NCBI GenBank assembly: GCA_964594125.1
Contig: CAZQLL010000006.1
Location: 1-64,000, forward strand
Direction: 5' to 3'
DNA from: CAVRZJ01 sp964594125
GTDB lineage: Bacteria > Acidobacteriota > Thermoanaerobaculia > Thermoanaerobaculales > Thermoanaerobaculaceae
DNA length: 64,000 nucleotides
The translations under genes and the position numbers were made by a program. The first letter of the stretch is position 1. Each line of letters opens with the position of its first letter. Below are positions 7,321-14,601 of the stretch, piece after piece. The notes under the pieces were generated by a model. It had not been told where the DNA came from. It made no database searches and saw only the letters and a program-made list of their open reading frames with translations.

Positions 7321-8697
7321 ATGGAGTTTCTCGATCGCGAATCCGAGCTGGCGTTGCTGGCCGATCACCTGCAGCGCCCGGGCCCCGGGATGTTCGTGCT
7401 CTTCGGACGCCGGCGCATCGGCAAGACCGCATTGCTGCACCGGGCGATCGCGGACCTGCCGCGCGCGGCGTACCACGTCGCCACGCGTTCCACCGTGACC
7501 GAGGAGCTGCGACGGCTGTCGGTCGAGCTGGCGCGAACCTGGGAGATCCCCCTGCTGGCGGCGCAGCCGCTGGCGTCGATCGAGGCGCTGCTGGCGCTTC
7601 TCGAGAGCGTGCCTGATGGATCGGTGCTCGTTCTCGACGAGTTCCCCTACCTCGTCGAGGCGGAGCCGGCGCTTCCCGGGCTGCTGCAGGCCCGGTGGGA
7701 CGCGTCGCTGTCGCGGCGGGCCGTCAAGCTCGTGCTGTGCGGGTCGTCGGTCGGCATGATGGAGGAGACGTTCTTCTCGCCCCGCTCGCCGCTGCTCGGC
7801 CGCCGCACCGGGCAGCTCAGGCTCGGCCCGCTGGCGCCCCACCACCTGGCCCCCGCGTTCCGCCGGCCGATGCCCGAGCTCGTCGAGCTGGCCGCGGTGT
7901 TCGGTGGCGTGCCGGGGTACCTGCAGCGTCTCGATCCGGGCGCGAGCCTCGCGACGAACATCAGCCGCCACATGCTGCGGCGCGGCGAGCCGCTCTACGA
8001 GGAGCTGCCGTTCCTGCTGCGCGAGGAGCTGCGCGAGCCGCGCGTCTACCACGCGATCCTGGCAACGGTCGCCGCCGGGTCGCGCAAGTTCGGCGAGATC
8101 AGCTCGAAGGTCGGCCTCGACCGCGCCAACCTGACCCGCTACCTGTCGGTGCTGGCGGACCTCGGCCTCGTCGAGCGCGAGGTGCCGGTCACCGAGCGCA
8201 CGCCGGAGAGGAGCCGCAAGGGGCTGTACCGCATCGTCGACCCGTTCGTCGCCGCGTGGTTCGCCTTCGTCCACCCGAACCGCGACGCGCTCGAGCGCGG
8301 GCTCGTCGAGCAGGTGCTCGAGTACGACGTGAAGCCCCGCCTGCCGCTGTACCTGTCGCACGCGGTCGAGCCGGTACTCGCACAGCTCGTCAGCGGCGGC
8401 TCGTTGAGCGCGGCAGTGCCGTTCGGCCCCGCCCGCGTGGGCAGGTACTGGAGCCCCACGGCTGAGCTCGACCTCGTGCTCCTCGACGAGGAGCGTCGCC
8501 GCGCCTGGATCGCGGAGATCGAGTGGACCGGCGGGAAGGTGGCCCTGTCGGAGCTCGACGGCCTGCGGCGCCGCGTCGCCCGCGAAGACGTCTTCGCGGG
8601 GATGGAGATCACCTACGCCCTCATCAGTCGTTGCGGCTTCTCCGGTCGCCGGCGGATCGCAGACGACGAGCGCCTCGTCGACGTGTCGCGGCTCTGA
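7321..8697 (+). CDS. DUF234-type (archaeal-type) AAA ATPase
   Basis: 458 aa. The N-terminal AAA domain starts EFLDRESELALL. Walker A is FGRRRIGKTALL (about 27-38) and Walker B is VLVLDEFPYL (about 101-110); a sensor-like LVLCGSS follows. The middle holds a winged-helix segment (about 250-300, FGEISSKVGLDRANLTRYLS). The C-terminal DUF234 region has the remains of a PD-(D/E)xK nuclease fold (AELDLVLLD ... AEIEW), with Glu where the catalytic Lys usually sits. Members of this family are widespread accessory genes of unclear function, often discussed as toxin or defence modules. The start is set by AAGGAGG with 10-nt spacing. Transcribed alone, with an inverted repeat in its promoter. Confidence 0.88.
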   Translation: MEFLDRESELALLADHLQRPGPGMFVLFGRRRIGKTALLHRAIADLPRAAYHVATRSTVTEELRRLSVELARTWEIPLLAAQPLASIEALLALLESVPDGSVLVLDEFPYLVEAEPALPGLLQARWDASLSRRAVKLVLCGSSVGMMEETFFSPRSPLLGRRTGQLRLGPLAPHHLAPAFRRPMPELVELAAVFGGVPGYLQRLDPGASLATNISRHMLRRGEPLYEELPFLLREELREPRVYHAILATVAAGSRKFGEISSKVGLDRANLTRYLSVLADLGLVEREVPVTERTPERSRKGLYRIVDPFVAAWFAFVHPNRDALERGLVEQVLEYDVKPRLPLYLSHAVEPVLAQLVSGGSLSAAVPFGPARVGRYWSPTAELDLVLLDEERRRAWIAEIEWTGGKVALSELDGLRRRVAREDVFAGMEITYALISRCGFSGRRRIADDERLVDVSRL

Positions 8698-8897
8698 CGC
8701 CCACGGAGGCCGGCCCTCTCCTGGAGGGGAGGCCTCTCGACCTCGGCGCCGGAGCGAAGAGTCATGCGGGCGCAGCCGCACCCGCGAACGATGAAAGTCA
8801 CTGCCATTACGATCTCGTTGTCATCGATGGAGATCGCTTCGCCGCACTCCGCGCCTCCGGCGCTTCGGACTCCTTCCTATGAGCTGCCACCCTGCTG
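8698..8897. other. Intergenic, no gene recognised
   Basis: About 200 bp between the ATPase stop and the palindromic repeat. A short plus-strand reading (HYDLVVIDGDRFAALRA, about 8800-8860) looks weakly coding but has no start region or family match that I can name. Confidence 0.35.
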
Positions 8898-9079
8898 TCA
8901 TCATCCTGAGCCCCCCACGCCGCGGCGCGGCGATCGGACGAGACAGGAAACCCCCGGGAGGGCCGGCGCCCTCGCCGGCCCGGGCGACGCAGGGCAGAAC
9001 CTCCGCGCGGGCGAGGGCGCCCGCGCTCCCGCAGAATGAAGGGGACTTCGGAAAGAAGAGGACCCTGGAAAGGATGACG
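8898..9079. repeat. MITE-like palindromic repeat element
   Basis: The element is bounded by short inverted ends (GTCATCATCCT at 8898-8908, AGGATGAC at 9071-9078). Inside are two 28-nt arms (8956-8983 and 9003-9030) that pair at about 24 of 28 positions around a 19-nt loop (8984-9002). A second hairpin with the same loop length occurs at 62828-62892. The structure fits a non-autonomous mobile repeat or a REP-like intergenic family. No transposase is encoded within it. Confidence 0.6.
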
Positions 9080-9176
9080 GACCGTGGGGGACGGCGTTCA
9101 GGGCAATCCCGTCGCCTTCGCCGACAGGCGCTGCGCCGGGCGGCGGCGTGATGGCCCGCAGTCAACGGTAGACCGG

Positions 9177-9539
9177 CTACAGCGACAGCGTCAGGCGCAG
9201 CGCCGCGTCGACGTCGCGCATGCGCTCGGGCGGCACGCGCCCCGCCAGGCGCATCTGTCCCGAGGCCGGGTCGGCGAACCGGCTCGGGTCGAGCGAGCGG
9301 ACCTGAAAGCAGAGGAACACCGTGTCGCGCGGGAGCCCGGACTCGCGCGCACTCACGCGGACGTTGGTCGGATAGTCCGCGGCGAGGCGCGCGGCGTCGG
9401 TTCCCACGACGACGGTCACGACGAGCGGCTGGCGGTTGATGGCGTCGTCGGAGACCACGAGCACCGGGCGTCGTCCCGCCTGCTCTCGGCCCCTGGTTGG
9501 CGCGAGATCCACGAAGTACACTTCGCCGCGGCTGATCAT
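9177..9539 (-). CDS. mazF: MazF/PemK-family mRNA interferase toxin
   Basis: 120 aa, typical for MazF. The N-terminus MISRGEVYFVDLAPTRGREQAGRRPVLVVS carries the family hallmarks (RGEVYxVDLxP, G-x3-G-x-RPVLVVS). The conserved Arg/Asp-containing beta-barrel core continues in the expected order. MazF toxins cleave mRNA at short sequence motifs and are held inactive by a labile antitoxin. The gene overlaps its antitoxin by ATGA (9536-9539), so the pair is translationally coupled with antitoxin first. The C-terminus (RMRDVDAALRLTLSL) is intact. Confidence 0.92.
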   Translation of the reverse strand: MISRGEVYFVDLAPTRGREQAGRRPVLVVSDDAINRQPLVVTVVVGTDAARLAADYPTNVRVSARESGLPRDTVFLCFQVRSLDPSRFADPASGQMRLAGRVPPERMRDVDAALRLTLSL

Positions 9540-9811
9540 CGCTCCCCCAGGCCATCACCTTCCGCAGCGGCAAGGCCGCTCCCGATCGCGGAGCACTCCG
9601 AACGGATCGCGGGGTCGGCGGCCATCGCCGCCATCGCCTCCGCGAAGGCGAGTGCTCGCCGCCGCTCGGTGTACTCGCGCAGTGCCGTGACCGTCAACTG
9701 GTTCAAGTTCTCGCGCAGCGGCGCCGGGGCGAGCCGCAACGCGTCCCGCACGAGGTCCGCGGGAAGAACCACGCTGCGGCGAACTGTGGCGGTGTTCTTG
9801 TGTGACCGCAA
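9536..9811 (-). CDS. Antitoxin of the MazEF-type pair (ribbon-helix-helix)
   Basis: 91 aa from a TTG start at 9811. A GGAGG lies 7 nt upstream of that TTG, while the longer ATG reading (9862) has no ribosome site and a Cys/Trp-rich N-terminus unlike the family. The N-terminal part (TVRRSVVLPADLVRD ... ENLNQLTVTALREYTERRR) reads as a ribbon-helix-helix DNA-binding fold. The acidic Ala-rich tail would wrap the toxin. It should repress its own promoter in complex with MazF. The upstream region is shared with the divergent EamA gene. A -10-like TACTAT lies at 9838-9833. Confidence 0.75.
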   Translation of the reverse strand: MRSHKNTATVRRSVVLPADLVRDALRLAPAPLRENLNQLTVTALREYTERRRALAFAEAMAAMAADPAIRSECSAIGSGLAAAEGDGLGER

Positions 9812-9879
9812 TTCACACCTCCAGCAACACCAATAGTAACACTGCGGCGGTGCAACCGCCATCGGCGATACTGCGCGGC

Positions 9880-10746
9880 GTGAAGCGCTGGGTCGGGTTC
9901 GGGCTGATCCTGGTGTCGGCGGCGTCGTTCGGGGCGATGCCGATCTTCGCGCGCTTCGCGTACGCGGCGGGGGTCGACACGTTCACGCTGCTGGCGTTGC
10001 GCTTCGCCATGGCGACCGCGATGCTCGCGGCGGTGCTGGCGGTGCGGCGGCGGGCGTTGCCGCGCGGGCGGGTGCTGGCGGGGCTGGTGGCGATGGGCGC
10101 GGTCGGCTACGTCGGGCAGGCGCTGTGCTACTTCACGGCGCTGACGCTGGCGTCGGCGGGGCTGGTGGCGCTGCTGCTCTACCTGTACCCCGCGATGGTC
10201 GCGGCGGCGTCGGCGGCGGTGCTCGGGGAGCGGCTGCCGGCGACGACGCTCGCGGCGCTCGTGCTGGCACTCGCCGGCGCGGCGCTGACCGTCGGGTTCG
10301 GCGCCCGCGGGACACTCGCCGGGGCGGCGCTGGCGGTCGGCGCGGCGGTGATCTACACCGTGTACATCATCGCCGGGACCGGGCTGATGCGCGCGGTCTC
10401 GCCCATCCCCGCCACCCTCGTGATCATGGCTTCCGCGGGAGTCGTCTACGCCGCGATCGTGGCGGTGCGCGGGCCGCGCTGGCCGACGACCGCGGCCGGG
10501 TTCGCGGCGATCGCGGCGGTGGCGCTGGTGACGGTTGTGGCGACGGTGACGTTCTTCGCTGCGCTCGAACGCATCGGCCCGACCAACGCGTCGCTGCTGT
10601 CGACGTTCGAGCCGGTGGTCTCGGTGGGGCTGGCGGCGCTGGTGCTCGGCGAGCGGATGCCGGCCATGAGCCTGGTCGGCGGCGCGCTGATCGTCGGCGC
10701 CGCGGCGCTGGTGACGCACGCCGAGATCGCCCGCCCGGAGGCGTGA
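9880..10746 (+). CDS. EamA/DMT-superfamily transporter
   Basis: 288 aa from the GTG at 9880 (an in-frame ATG at 9802 would add 26 polar residues and overlap the antitoxin start). Ten hydrophobic segments are arranged as two EamA halves of about 140 residues each. The first begins GFGLILVSAASFGAMPIFAR. The second includes ERIGPTNASLLSTFEPVVSV and ends LGERMPAMSLVGGALI, the usual family C-terminal pattern. The likely role is export of amino acids or other metabolites across the inner membrane; the substrate cannot be predicted. A broken copy of its 5' end lies at 6927-7168. No clear Shine-Dalgarno precedes the GTG, so the start is uncertain. Confidence 0.87.
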   Translation: MKRWVGFGLILVSAASFGAMPIFARFAYAAGVDTFTLLALRFAMATAMLAAVLAVRRRALPRGRVLAGLVAMGAVGYVGQALCYFTALTLASAGLVALLLYLYPAMVAAASAAVLGERLPATTLAALVLALAGAALTVGFGARGTLAGAALAVGAAVIYTVYIIAGTGLMRAVSPIPATLVIMASAGVVYAAIVAVRGPRWPTTAAGFAAIAAVALVTVVATVTFFAALERIGPTNASLLSTFEPVVSVGLAALVLGERMPAMSLVGGALIVGAAALVTHAEIARPEA

Positions 10747-10785
10747 GGCGCCTGGACGCAGGTGCGCTGCGGACACGCGACGTTG

Positions 10786-11955
10786 CTACAGCTCCCAGGT
10801 CCGCCAGCCGCAGACGGCAGCGACGCTCTCGTCGACCTCGAACGGGACGTCGATCGGGCACGCGATGAAGCCGCGCCCAACCCCGCTGTCACCGTAGAAC
10901 GCGCGCAGCGTGCGGATCGAGGCGGAGTCGCTGGCTTCCGGCCGCCGCGTGAGCTTGCACTCGATCGGATGCAGCCGCCCGCCGAGCTCGATCACCAGGT
11001 CCACCTCGCGGCCCGCCTGGTCGCGCCAGTACCAGAGCGCCGCCGACGGTTGGCGCCAGTCGCGCCAGCGCAGCCACTGGCCGACGACGTGGTTCTCCCA
11101 CAGGGCGCCGGCGAGTCTGCCCCGCCACGCGTCGGCAGCGGACGGCAGGCCGAGCAGAAACGCGGCCAGACCCGTGTCGGAGAAGTAGAGCTTCGGAGCT
11201 TTCGCCAGCCGCTTACCCAGGGAGCGGTGGTACGGCTCGAGGAGCACGATCTGGTTCGACGCGTGCAGCACGCCGATCCACTGCCGGGCGGTCGTCGGCG
11301 AGATGCCGACGTCGCGGGCGAGATCGGACATGTTCAGCGCGCCTGCGATGCGAGCAGCGCACGCGCGCAGGAACCGCTCGAAGTCGCGCAGGCTGTCGAC
11401 CCGCAGGAGATTGCGCACGTCGCGTTCGAGGTAGGTGGCGACATAGCCCTGGTACCAGCGGTCGCGGGACATGCCTTCCGTGGCCCAGAGCGCCGGGTAA
11501 CCGCCCCGCCAGAGGAACTCCGGCCACCCTGCCGGTGTCAGGCCGGCGGTCGCCCACTCGTCCGCCGAAAGCCCGAGCATCGGCAGGACCGCGGCGCGGC
11601 CGGCAAGGCTCTCGGCCACCGCATGCATGAGCATGAAGTTCTGCGAGCCGGTCAGGAGGAAGCGTCCGTGAGAACGGTCCGCGTCGATGACCGCCTTGAG
11701 ATGGCGGAGAAGGCCCGGAGCGTACTGCACCTCGTCGACGATCAACGGCGGCGGGTTCGCAGCGAGGAACTCGGCCGGGCGAATCTCTGCGCTCTCGGCG
11801 TTGGAGGCCAGATCAAGGGAAACGTAGTGGTGCTGGGGGAACGTCCGTTCCAGCAGCGACGTCTTCCCCACCTGGCGTGGCCCGACGAGAACGAGCGCCG
11901 GGAATGTCCCCGCCACGCTGACCAGCTCGGGACCCAGCTCGCGCTCGATCCACAT
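10786..11955 (-). CDS. AAA_14/DUF4143 ATPase
   Basis: 389 aa. Walker A is GPRQVGKTSLL (about 25-35), Walker B is PLIVDEVQYAP (about 69-79), and LLTGSQNF is the sensor. The C-terminal DUF4143 domain contains winged-helix-like sequence (MSDLARDVGISPTTARQW) and a nuclease-like EVDLVIELGG...IECKL pattern of the PD-(D/E)xK type. These proteins are common in accessory regions of bacteria and archaea; their molecular function is not established. The ATG is preceded by a consensus -35 with a perfect dyad woven into the promoter and no Shine-Dalgarno, so the mRNA is probably leaderless. Convergent with the EamA gene. Confidence 0.9.
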   Translation of the reverse strand: MWIERELGPELVSVAGTFPALVLVGPRQVGKTSLLERTFPQHHYVSLDLASNAESAEIRPAEFLAANPPPLIVDEVQYAPGLLRHLKAVIDADRSHGRFLLTGSQNFMLMHAVAESLAGRAAVLPMLGLSADEWATAGLTPAGWPEFLWRGGYPALWATEGMSRDRWYQGYVATYLERDVRNLLRVDSLRDFERFLRACAARIAGALNMSDLARDVGISPTTARQWIGVLHASNQIVLLEPYHRSLGKRLAKAPKLYFSDTGLAAFLLGLPSAADAWRGRLAGALWENHVVGQWLRWRDWRQPSAALWYWRDQAGREVDLVIELGGRLHPIECKLTRRPEASDSASIRTLRAFYGDSGVGRGFIACPIDVPFEVDESVAAVCGWRTWEL

Positions 11956-11960
11956 GGTGC

Positions 11961-11993
11961 GACAATTTTGCGCCGTCAGCGCAAAATTGTCAA
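11961..11993 (-). promoter_or_regulatory. Promoter with embedded perfect 13-bp inverted repeat
   Basis: GACAATTTTGCGC (11961-11973) and GCGCAAAATTGTC (11979-11991) are perfect inverted arms around CGTCA. On the minus strand the dyad overlaps a perfect -35 TTGACA (11993-11988), a 17-bp spacer and a -10 CAAAAT (11970-11965). The predicted transcription start falls within a few bases of the ATG at 11955. Binding at the dyad would block polymerase directly, so repression, perhaps autoregulation, is the simplest reading. Confidence 0.7.
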
Positions 11994-12167
11994 ACCTCTT
12001 TCAGGTCATGACATCCAAGTGAAACCGGGAGACCTGCAGCCCGGGGTCACGGCGCCTGCCGGCAGGACGAGGGCCGCTTCAGCTCGCCATCGTCGCGGCG
12101 ATGCTGGTGGCACGTGTGGAGCTGAGCCGGCCGGAGGCGTGGCGCAAGACATAGTCCGCCGCGACTC
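11994..12167. other. Intergenic stretch with possible gene-tail remnants
   Basis: On the plus strand, about 12079-12153 reads QLAIVAAMLVARVELSR ... WRKT and a stop, which looks like a C-terminal fragment of an unrecognised protein. On the minus strand LQVSRFHLDVMT and a stop (about 12010-12045) also looks like a gene end. Neither extends upstream. Both are probably debris between the ATPase and the VapBC module. Confidence 0.3.
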
Positions 12168-12196
12168 TTGCGCCTATGCTGCTGTGGCGTTATACA
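12168..12196 (+). promoter_or_regulatory. Probable promoter of the VapBC pair
   Basis: TTGCGC (12168-12173), a 17-bp spacer and TATACA (12191-12196) stand directly before the ATG at 12203. The expected transcription start coincides with that ATG, implying a leaderless message. No Shine-Dalgarno is visible. Confidence 0.45.
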
Positions 12197-12202
12197 TATC
12201 TT

Positions 12203-12457
12203 ATGGCGATGCGAACGACGCTGATACTCGACCCCGAGAGTCGGAAGGCGGCGCGGGAGCTGGCGCTGCGGTACGGCTGCTCCACGTCCGAGGCGATCCG
12301 GCGAGCCGTGATCCGCCAGCGCGACGCCGCCTTCGGCGTCCCTGCCGCCGGCAGAAAGGAACGGGTGGCGGCGCTCAAACGCCTCTTCGAGCTCTTCGAG
12401 GGCAACGACGCCGACGACGAGGTCCAGCGGCTCAAGAGCCAGGACGCCGGGTTCTGA
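12203..12457 (+). CDS. vapB: VapB-like ribbon-helix-helix antitoxin
   Basis: 84 aa from the ATG at 12203 (a second ATG at 12209 is equally possible). The N-terminal segment MRTTLILDPESRKAARELA followed by YGCSTSEAIRRAVIRQR is a ribbon-helix-helix DNA-binding fold. The C-terminal half (RVAALKRLFELFEG ... DDEVQRLK) would bind the toxin. It stands 5 bp before the PIN-domain gene, the standard VapBC order. The complex is expected to repress the operon. Confidence 0.82.
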   Translation: MAMRTTLILDPESRKAARELALRYGCSTSEAIRRAVIRQRDAAFGVPAAGRKERVAALKRLFELFEGNDADDEVQRLKSQDAGF

Positions 12458-12462
12458 CCGTC

Positions 12463-12852
12463 ATGGTCGTGCATCTCGACACCGACTTCCTCGTCCACGC
12501 CCTCTCGCACGCCGGACCCGAGCGCCGCCGGTTGCTGAAGATCGCCGCCTCCAAGCCGGAGATGCAGATGAGCGCGGTGGCGTGGTACGAGTTCTCGCGC
12601 GGTCCCAGGACGCCGGAGCAGCTCGCCGTGGCGCGCTCGTTGTTCTCCGAGGACGGGATCATCCCCTTCTCCGAGGAGCTGGCGGTCGTTGCGGCCGATG
12701 TCTTCAGACGCCTGGGCTCGCCGCGACGACGCGCCGCCGACATCGCGATCGGCGTCACGGCCGCGGCCATGGGCGCGACGCTGCTCACCCGCAACGCCGT
12801 CGACTTCGCCGGGATCGCAGGCCTCAATCTCGAGCTGGTCAGCGGCGACTGA
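12463..12852 (+). CDS. vapC: VapC-like PIN-domain ribonuclease toxin
   Basis: 129 aa, usual for VapC. It begins VVHLDTDFLVHAL with the first conserved acidic pair of the PIN active site. MSAVAWYEFSRG supplies the conserved Glu, RRRAADIAIGVTAAAMGATLLTRN the DxxI and TRN motifs, and DFAGIAGL the final acidic position. All four acidic positions appear to be present, so it should be an active Mg2+-dependent endoribonuclease. Its stop lies 8 bp from the convergent fumarase beta-subunit gene. Translation is likely coupled to the antitoxin just upstream. Confidence 0.88.
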   Translation: MVVHLDTDFLVHALSHAGPERRRLLKIAASKPEMQMSAVAWYEFSRGPRTPEQLAVARSLFSEDGIIPFSEELAVVAADVFRRLGSPRRRAADIAIGVTAAAMGATLLTRNAVDFAGIAGLNLELVSGD

Positions 12853-12860
12853 GCTCGGAG

Positions 12861-13448
12861 CTACGCCGACAGGCCGAGGATCTGGTCGAGCCTGGTCTTC
12901 GATGCTCTCTCGACCTCGGCATGCAGCGAGCCGCCGTGGGAGTCCATGGTGACGACGACCGGGAAGTCCTCGACCTGGATCACCCAGAGCGCCTCGGGGA
13001 CGCCGAACTCCTTGAGCTGGAACACGGTCTCGACCTTCTTGATGCACGCCGCGAGCACCTGCGCGGTGCCGCCGACGGCGTGGAAGTAGACGGCGCCGTG
13101 GCGGTGCAGGCCGTCGAGCGTCTTCGGCCCCATGCCGCCCTTGCCGATCACGCCGCGCAGGCCGTACTTGCCGATCACGTCGGCCTGGAAAGGCTCCTCG
13201 CGCGCCGAGGTGGTCGGCCCGGCGGCGACGAACGAGTACGAGCCGTCGTCGTGCTTCCTGACCACCGGCCCGACGTGGTAGATCACCGAGTCCTTCATGT
13301 ACGGCGCGACCTCCTCGCGGAAGCCGTGCAGCAGCCAGTGGTGCGCCGCGTCGCGGCCGGTGATCACGCGCCCGGTGAGCTCGACGAAGTCGCCGACCTT
13401 GAGCGCTCGAATGGTCTTCTCGTCGCAGGGCAGGTTCAGTCGAGCCAT
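12861..13448 (-). CDS. Class I fumarate hydratase, beta (C-terminal) subunit
   Basis: 195 aa. The N-terminus MARLNLPCDEKTIRALKVGD and the motifs GRVITGRDAAH, GPTTSAREEPF and IGKGGMG are those of the C-terminal domain of class I (iron-sulfur) hydro-lyases. With the alpha subunit it forms the two-subunit enzyme that interconverts fumarate and malate in the TCA cycle. L(+)-tartrate dehydratase is a close relative and cannot be excluded by sequence reading alone. The gene overlaps the alpha-subunit gene by 13 bp, so translation is coupled. TCA-cycle context beside korDABC favours fumarase. Confidence 0.88.
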   Translation of the reverse strand: MARLNLPCDEKTIRALKVGDFVELTGRVITGRDAAHHWLLHGFREEVAPYMKDSVIYHVGPVVRKHDDGSYSFVAAGPTTSAREEPFQADVIGKYGLRGVIGKGGMGPKTLDGLHRHGAVYFHAVGGTAQVLAACIKKVETVFQLKEFGVPEALWVIQVEDFPVVVTMDSHGGSLHAEVERASKTRLDQILGLSA

Positions 13449-14320
13449 TGCACGCCTCCGTCGGCCGCGATCTTCGCGGAGCAGCGCCGGTTCGCCCAGC
13501 ACATGTAGCTCACCGAGACGAAATACGACGCGGGCAGCCGGCCGAGCCAGCCGATCTTGACGCCGAGCACGGTGGTCCTGCCGCCGAACCCCATCGGGCC
13601 GATGCCGAGGGAGTTGGCCTGCTCGAGGATGTCCTGCTCCATGCGGTCGAGCTCGGGGATCGGGTTGCGGTCGGGCAACCGGCGCAGCAATTGCCGTTTC
13701 GACTCGAGGTACCCCGAGCCGCGGTCGCCGCCGAAGCACGCGCCGATGATGCCTGGGGCGCACCCCTTGCCCTGGGCCTGCTGGATGGCGTCGAGGATGC
13801 AGCGCCGCACCCCCTCGAGGTCGCGGTCGGCCTTGAGCTTGGTGTTGGGGAGCGAGTACTGGGCGCCGACGTTCTCGCAGCCGCCGCCCTTGAGCATCAG
13901 ATGGACCTCGACGTCGGCCGCATCCCACTCCTCGCAGTGCACCGTCGGGATGCCGGGGGCGGCGCCGTTGCCGGTGTTCCTGTCGGTCAGGGTGTCGACC
14001 GCGTTCGGTCGCAGCAGCGACTTCGCCGTCGCCCGCCGCACCGCCTCCTCGAACGCCGAGGTGAGCATGCGCGTCGACATCCCCACCGGGTGGTGGATCC
14101 AGACGAGCGGCGTGCCGGTGTCCTGGCAGATCGGCTGCCACGCGCCCTTCGCCATCTCGACGTTGGTGAGGATCGAGTCGAGCGCCTTGCTCGCCAGCGA
14201 GTCGGGCTGCTCGAGCTCGCGCCCGCGCTTGAGGGCGGCGACGACGTCGGGCGGCAGTTGCGACGACGCGCGCGCGATGACGTCGACGAATCGGTCTGTC
14301 CACTGTTCGGCTGAGAGCAT
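13436..14320 (-). CDS. Class I fumarate hydratase, alpha (N-terminal) subunit
   Basis: 294 aa. Motifs ICQDTGTPLVW, RNTGNGAAPGIP, LKGGGCENVG, APGIIGACFGGDRGSGYLES and GFGGRTTVLGVKIG match the alpha subunit of two-subunit class I fumarases. Cysteines consistent with the catalytic [4Fe-4S] ligands lie at QDTG-flanking, GGGCEN and C-terminal (SYMCWANRRC) positions. Such enzymes are oxygen-sensitive, which fits an anaerobic or microaerobic host. The gene is divergent from the kor operon. The intervening ~280 bp hold two small palindromes and the kor promoter. Confidence 0.92.
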   Translation of the reverse strand: MLSAEQWTDRFVDVIARASSQLPPDVVAALKRGRELEQPDSLASKALDSILTNVEMAKGAWQPICQDTGTPLVWIHHPVGMSTRMLTSAFEEAVRRATAKSLLRPNAVDTLTDRNTGNGAAPGIPTVHCEEWDAADVEVHLMLKGGGCENVGAQYSLPNTKLKADRDLEGVRRCILDAIQQAQGKGCAPGIIGACFGGDRGSGYLESKRQLLRRLPDRNPIPELDRMEQDILEQANSLGIGPMGFGGRTTVLGVKIGWLGRLPASYFVSVSYMCWANRRCSAKIAADGGVQWLD

Positions 14321-14468
14321 GCCGGGCGCCTCCTTGCCGGTTGGATCGCGCGGCGCCCATCCCCCCCGATCGTGGCGCGCCGGCGCGACCGGCCGCGACT
14401 ATAGCGCGGCGCGACGACGCTCGCCAGCCGCCAGAGCGGCCGGCGGGCGGCCGCTGCACTTACGTTGT

Positions 14469-14529
14469 GAGACCCTGTCTCGAAATGTCAAACGCTCCGT
14501 GACCTGCGTCACCCGGCGGCGTAAGCGTT
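14469..14529. promoter_or_regulatory. Two palindromes between fumarase and kor genes
   Basis: GAGAC-CCT-GTCTC (14469-14481) is followed by GTGAC-CTGC-GTCAC (14499-14512), the latter nested inside AACGCT (14491-14496) and AGCGTT (14524-14529). They stand upstream of the kor promoter and in the divergent fumarase leader, so a shared regulator of the two TCA-cycle operons is possible. The surrounding stretch 14321-14468 shows nothing else. Confidence 0.4.
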
Positions 14530-14552
14530 TCTCGCATCTCGGTCAGTGACGC

Positions 14553-14581
14553 TTGCCTGTCGATTGTGAATGGCGTAGCAT
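14553..14581 (+). promoter_or_regulatory. Promoter of the korDABC operon
   Basis: TTGCCT (14553-14558), a 17-bp spacer and TAGCAT (14576-14581) give a credible housekeeping-type promoter. The predicted start near 14588 leaves a 14-nt leader that holds the purine-rich GGGGGAGA ribosome site before the ATG at 14602. The same TAGCAT hexamer appears at other promoters in the window. Confidence 0.55.
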
Positions 14582-14601
14582 GCGCCGCGGGGGAGATGGC
14601 C

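Noticed and set aside
8956..9030. Hairpin arms as a CRISPR repeat pair
   Set aside because: Only two arms in inverted, not direct, orientation, with a 19-nt loop and no further repeats or cas genes.
12861..14459. Single 532-codon reading frame covering both fumarase subunits
   Set aside because: The upstream part of that frame is a shadow of the alpha-subunit gene. The two subunits are in different frames and overlap by 13 bp.
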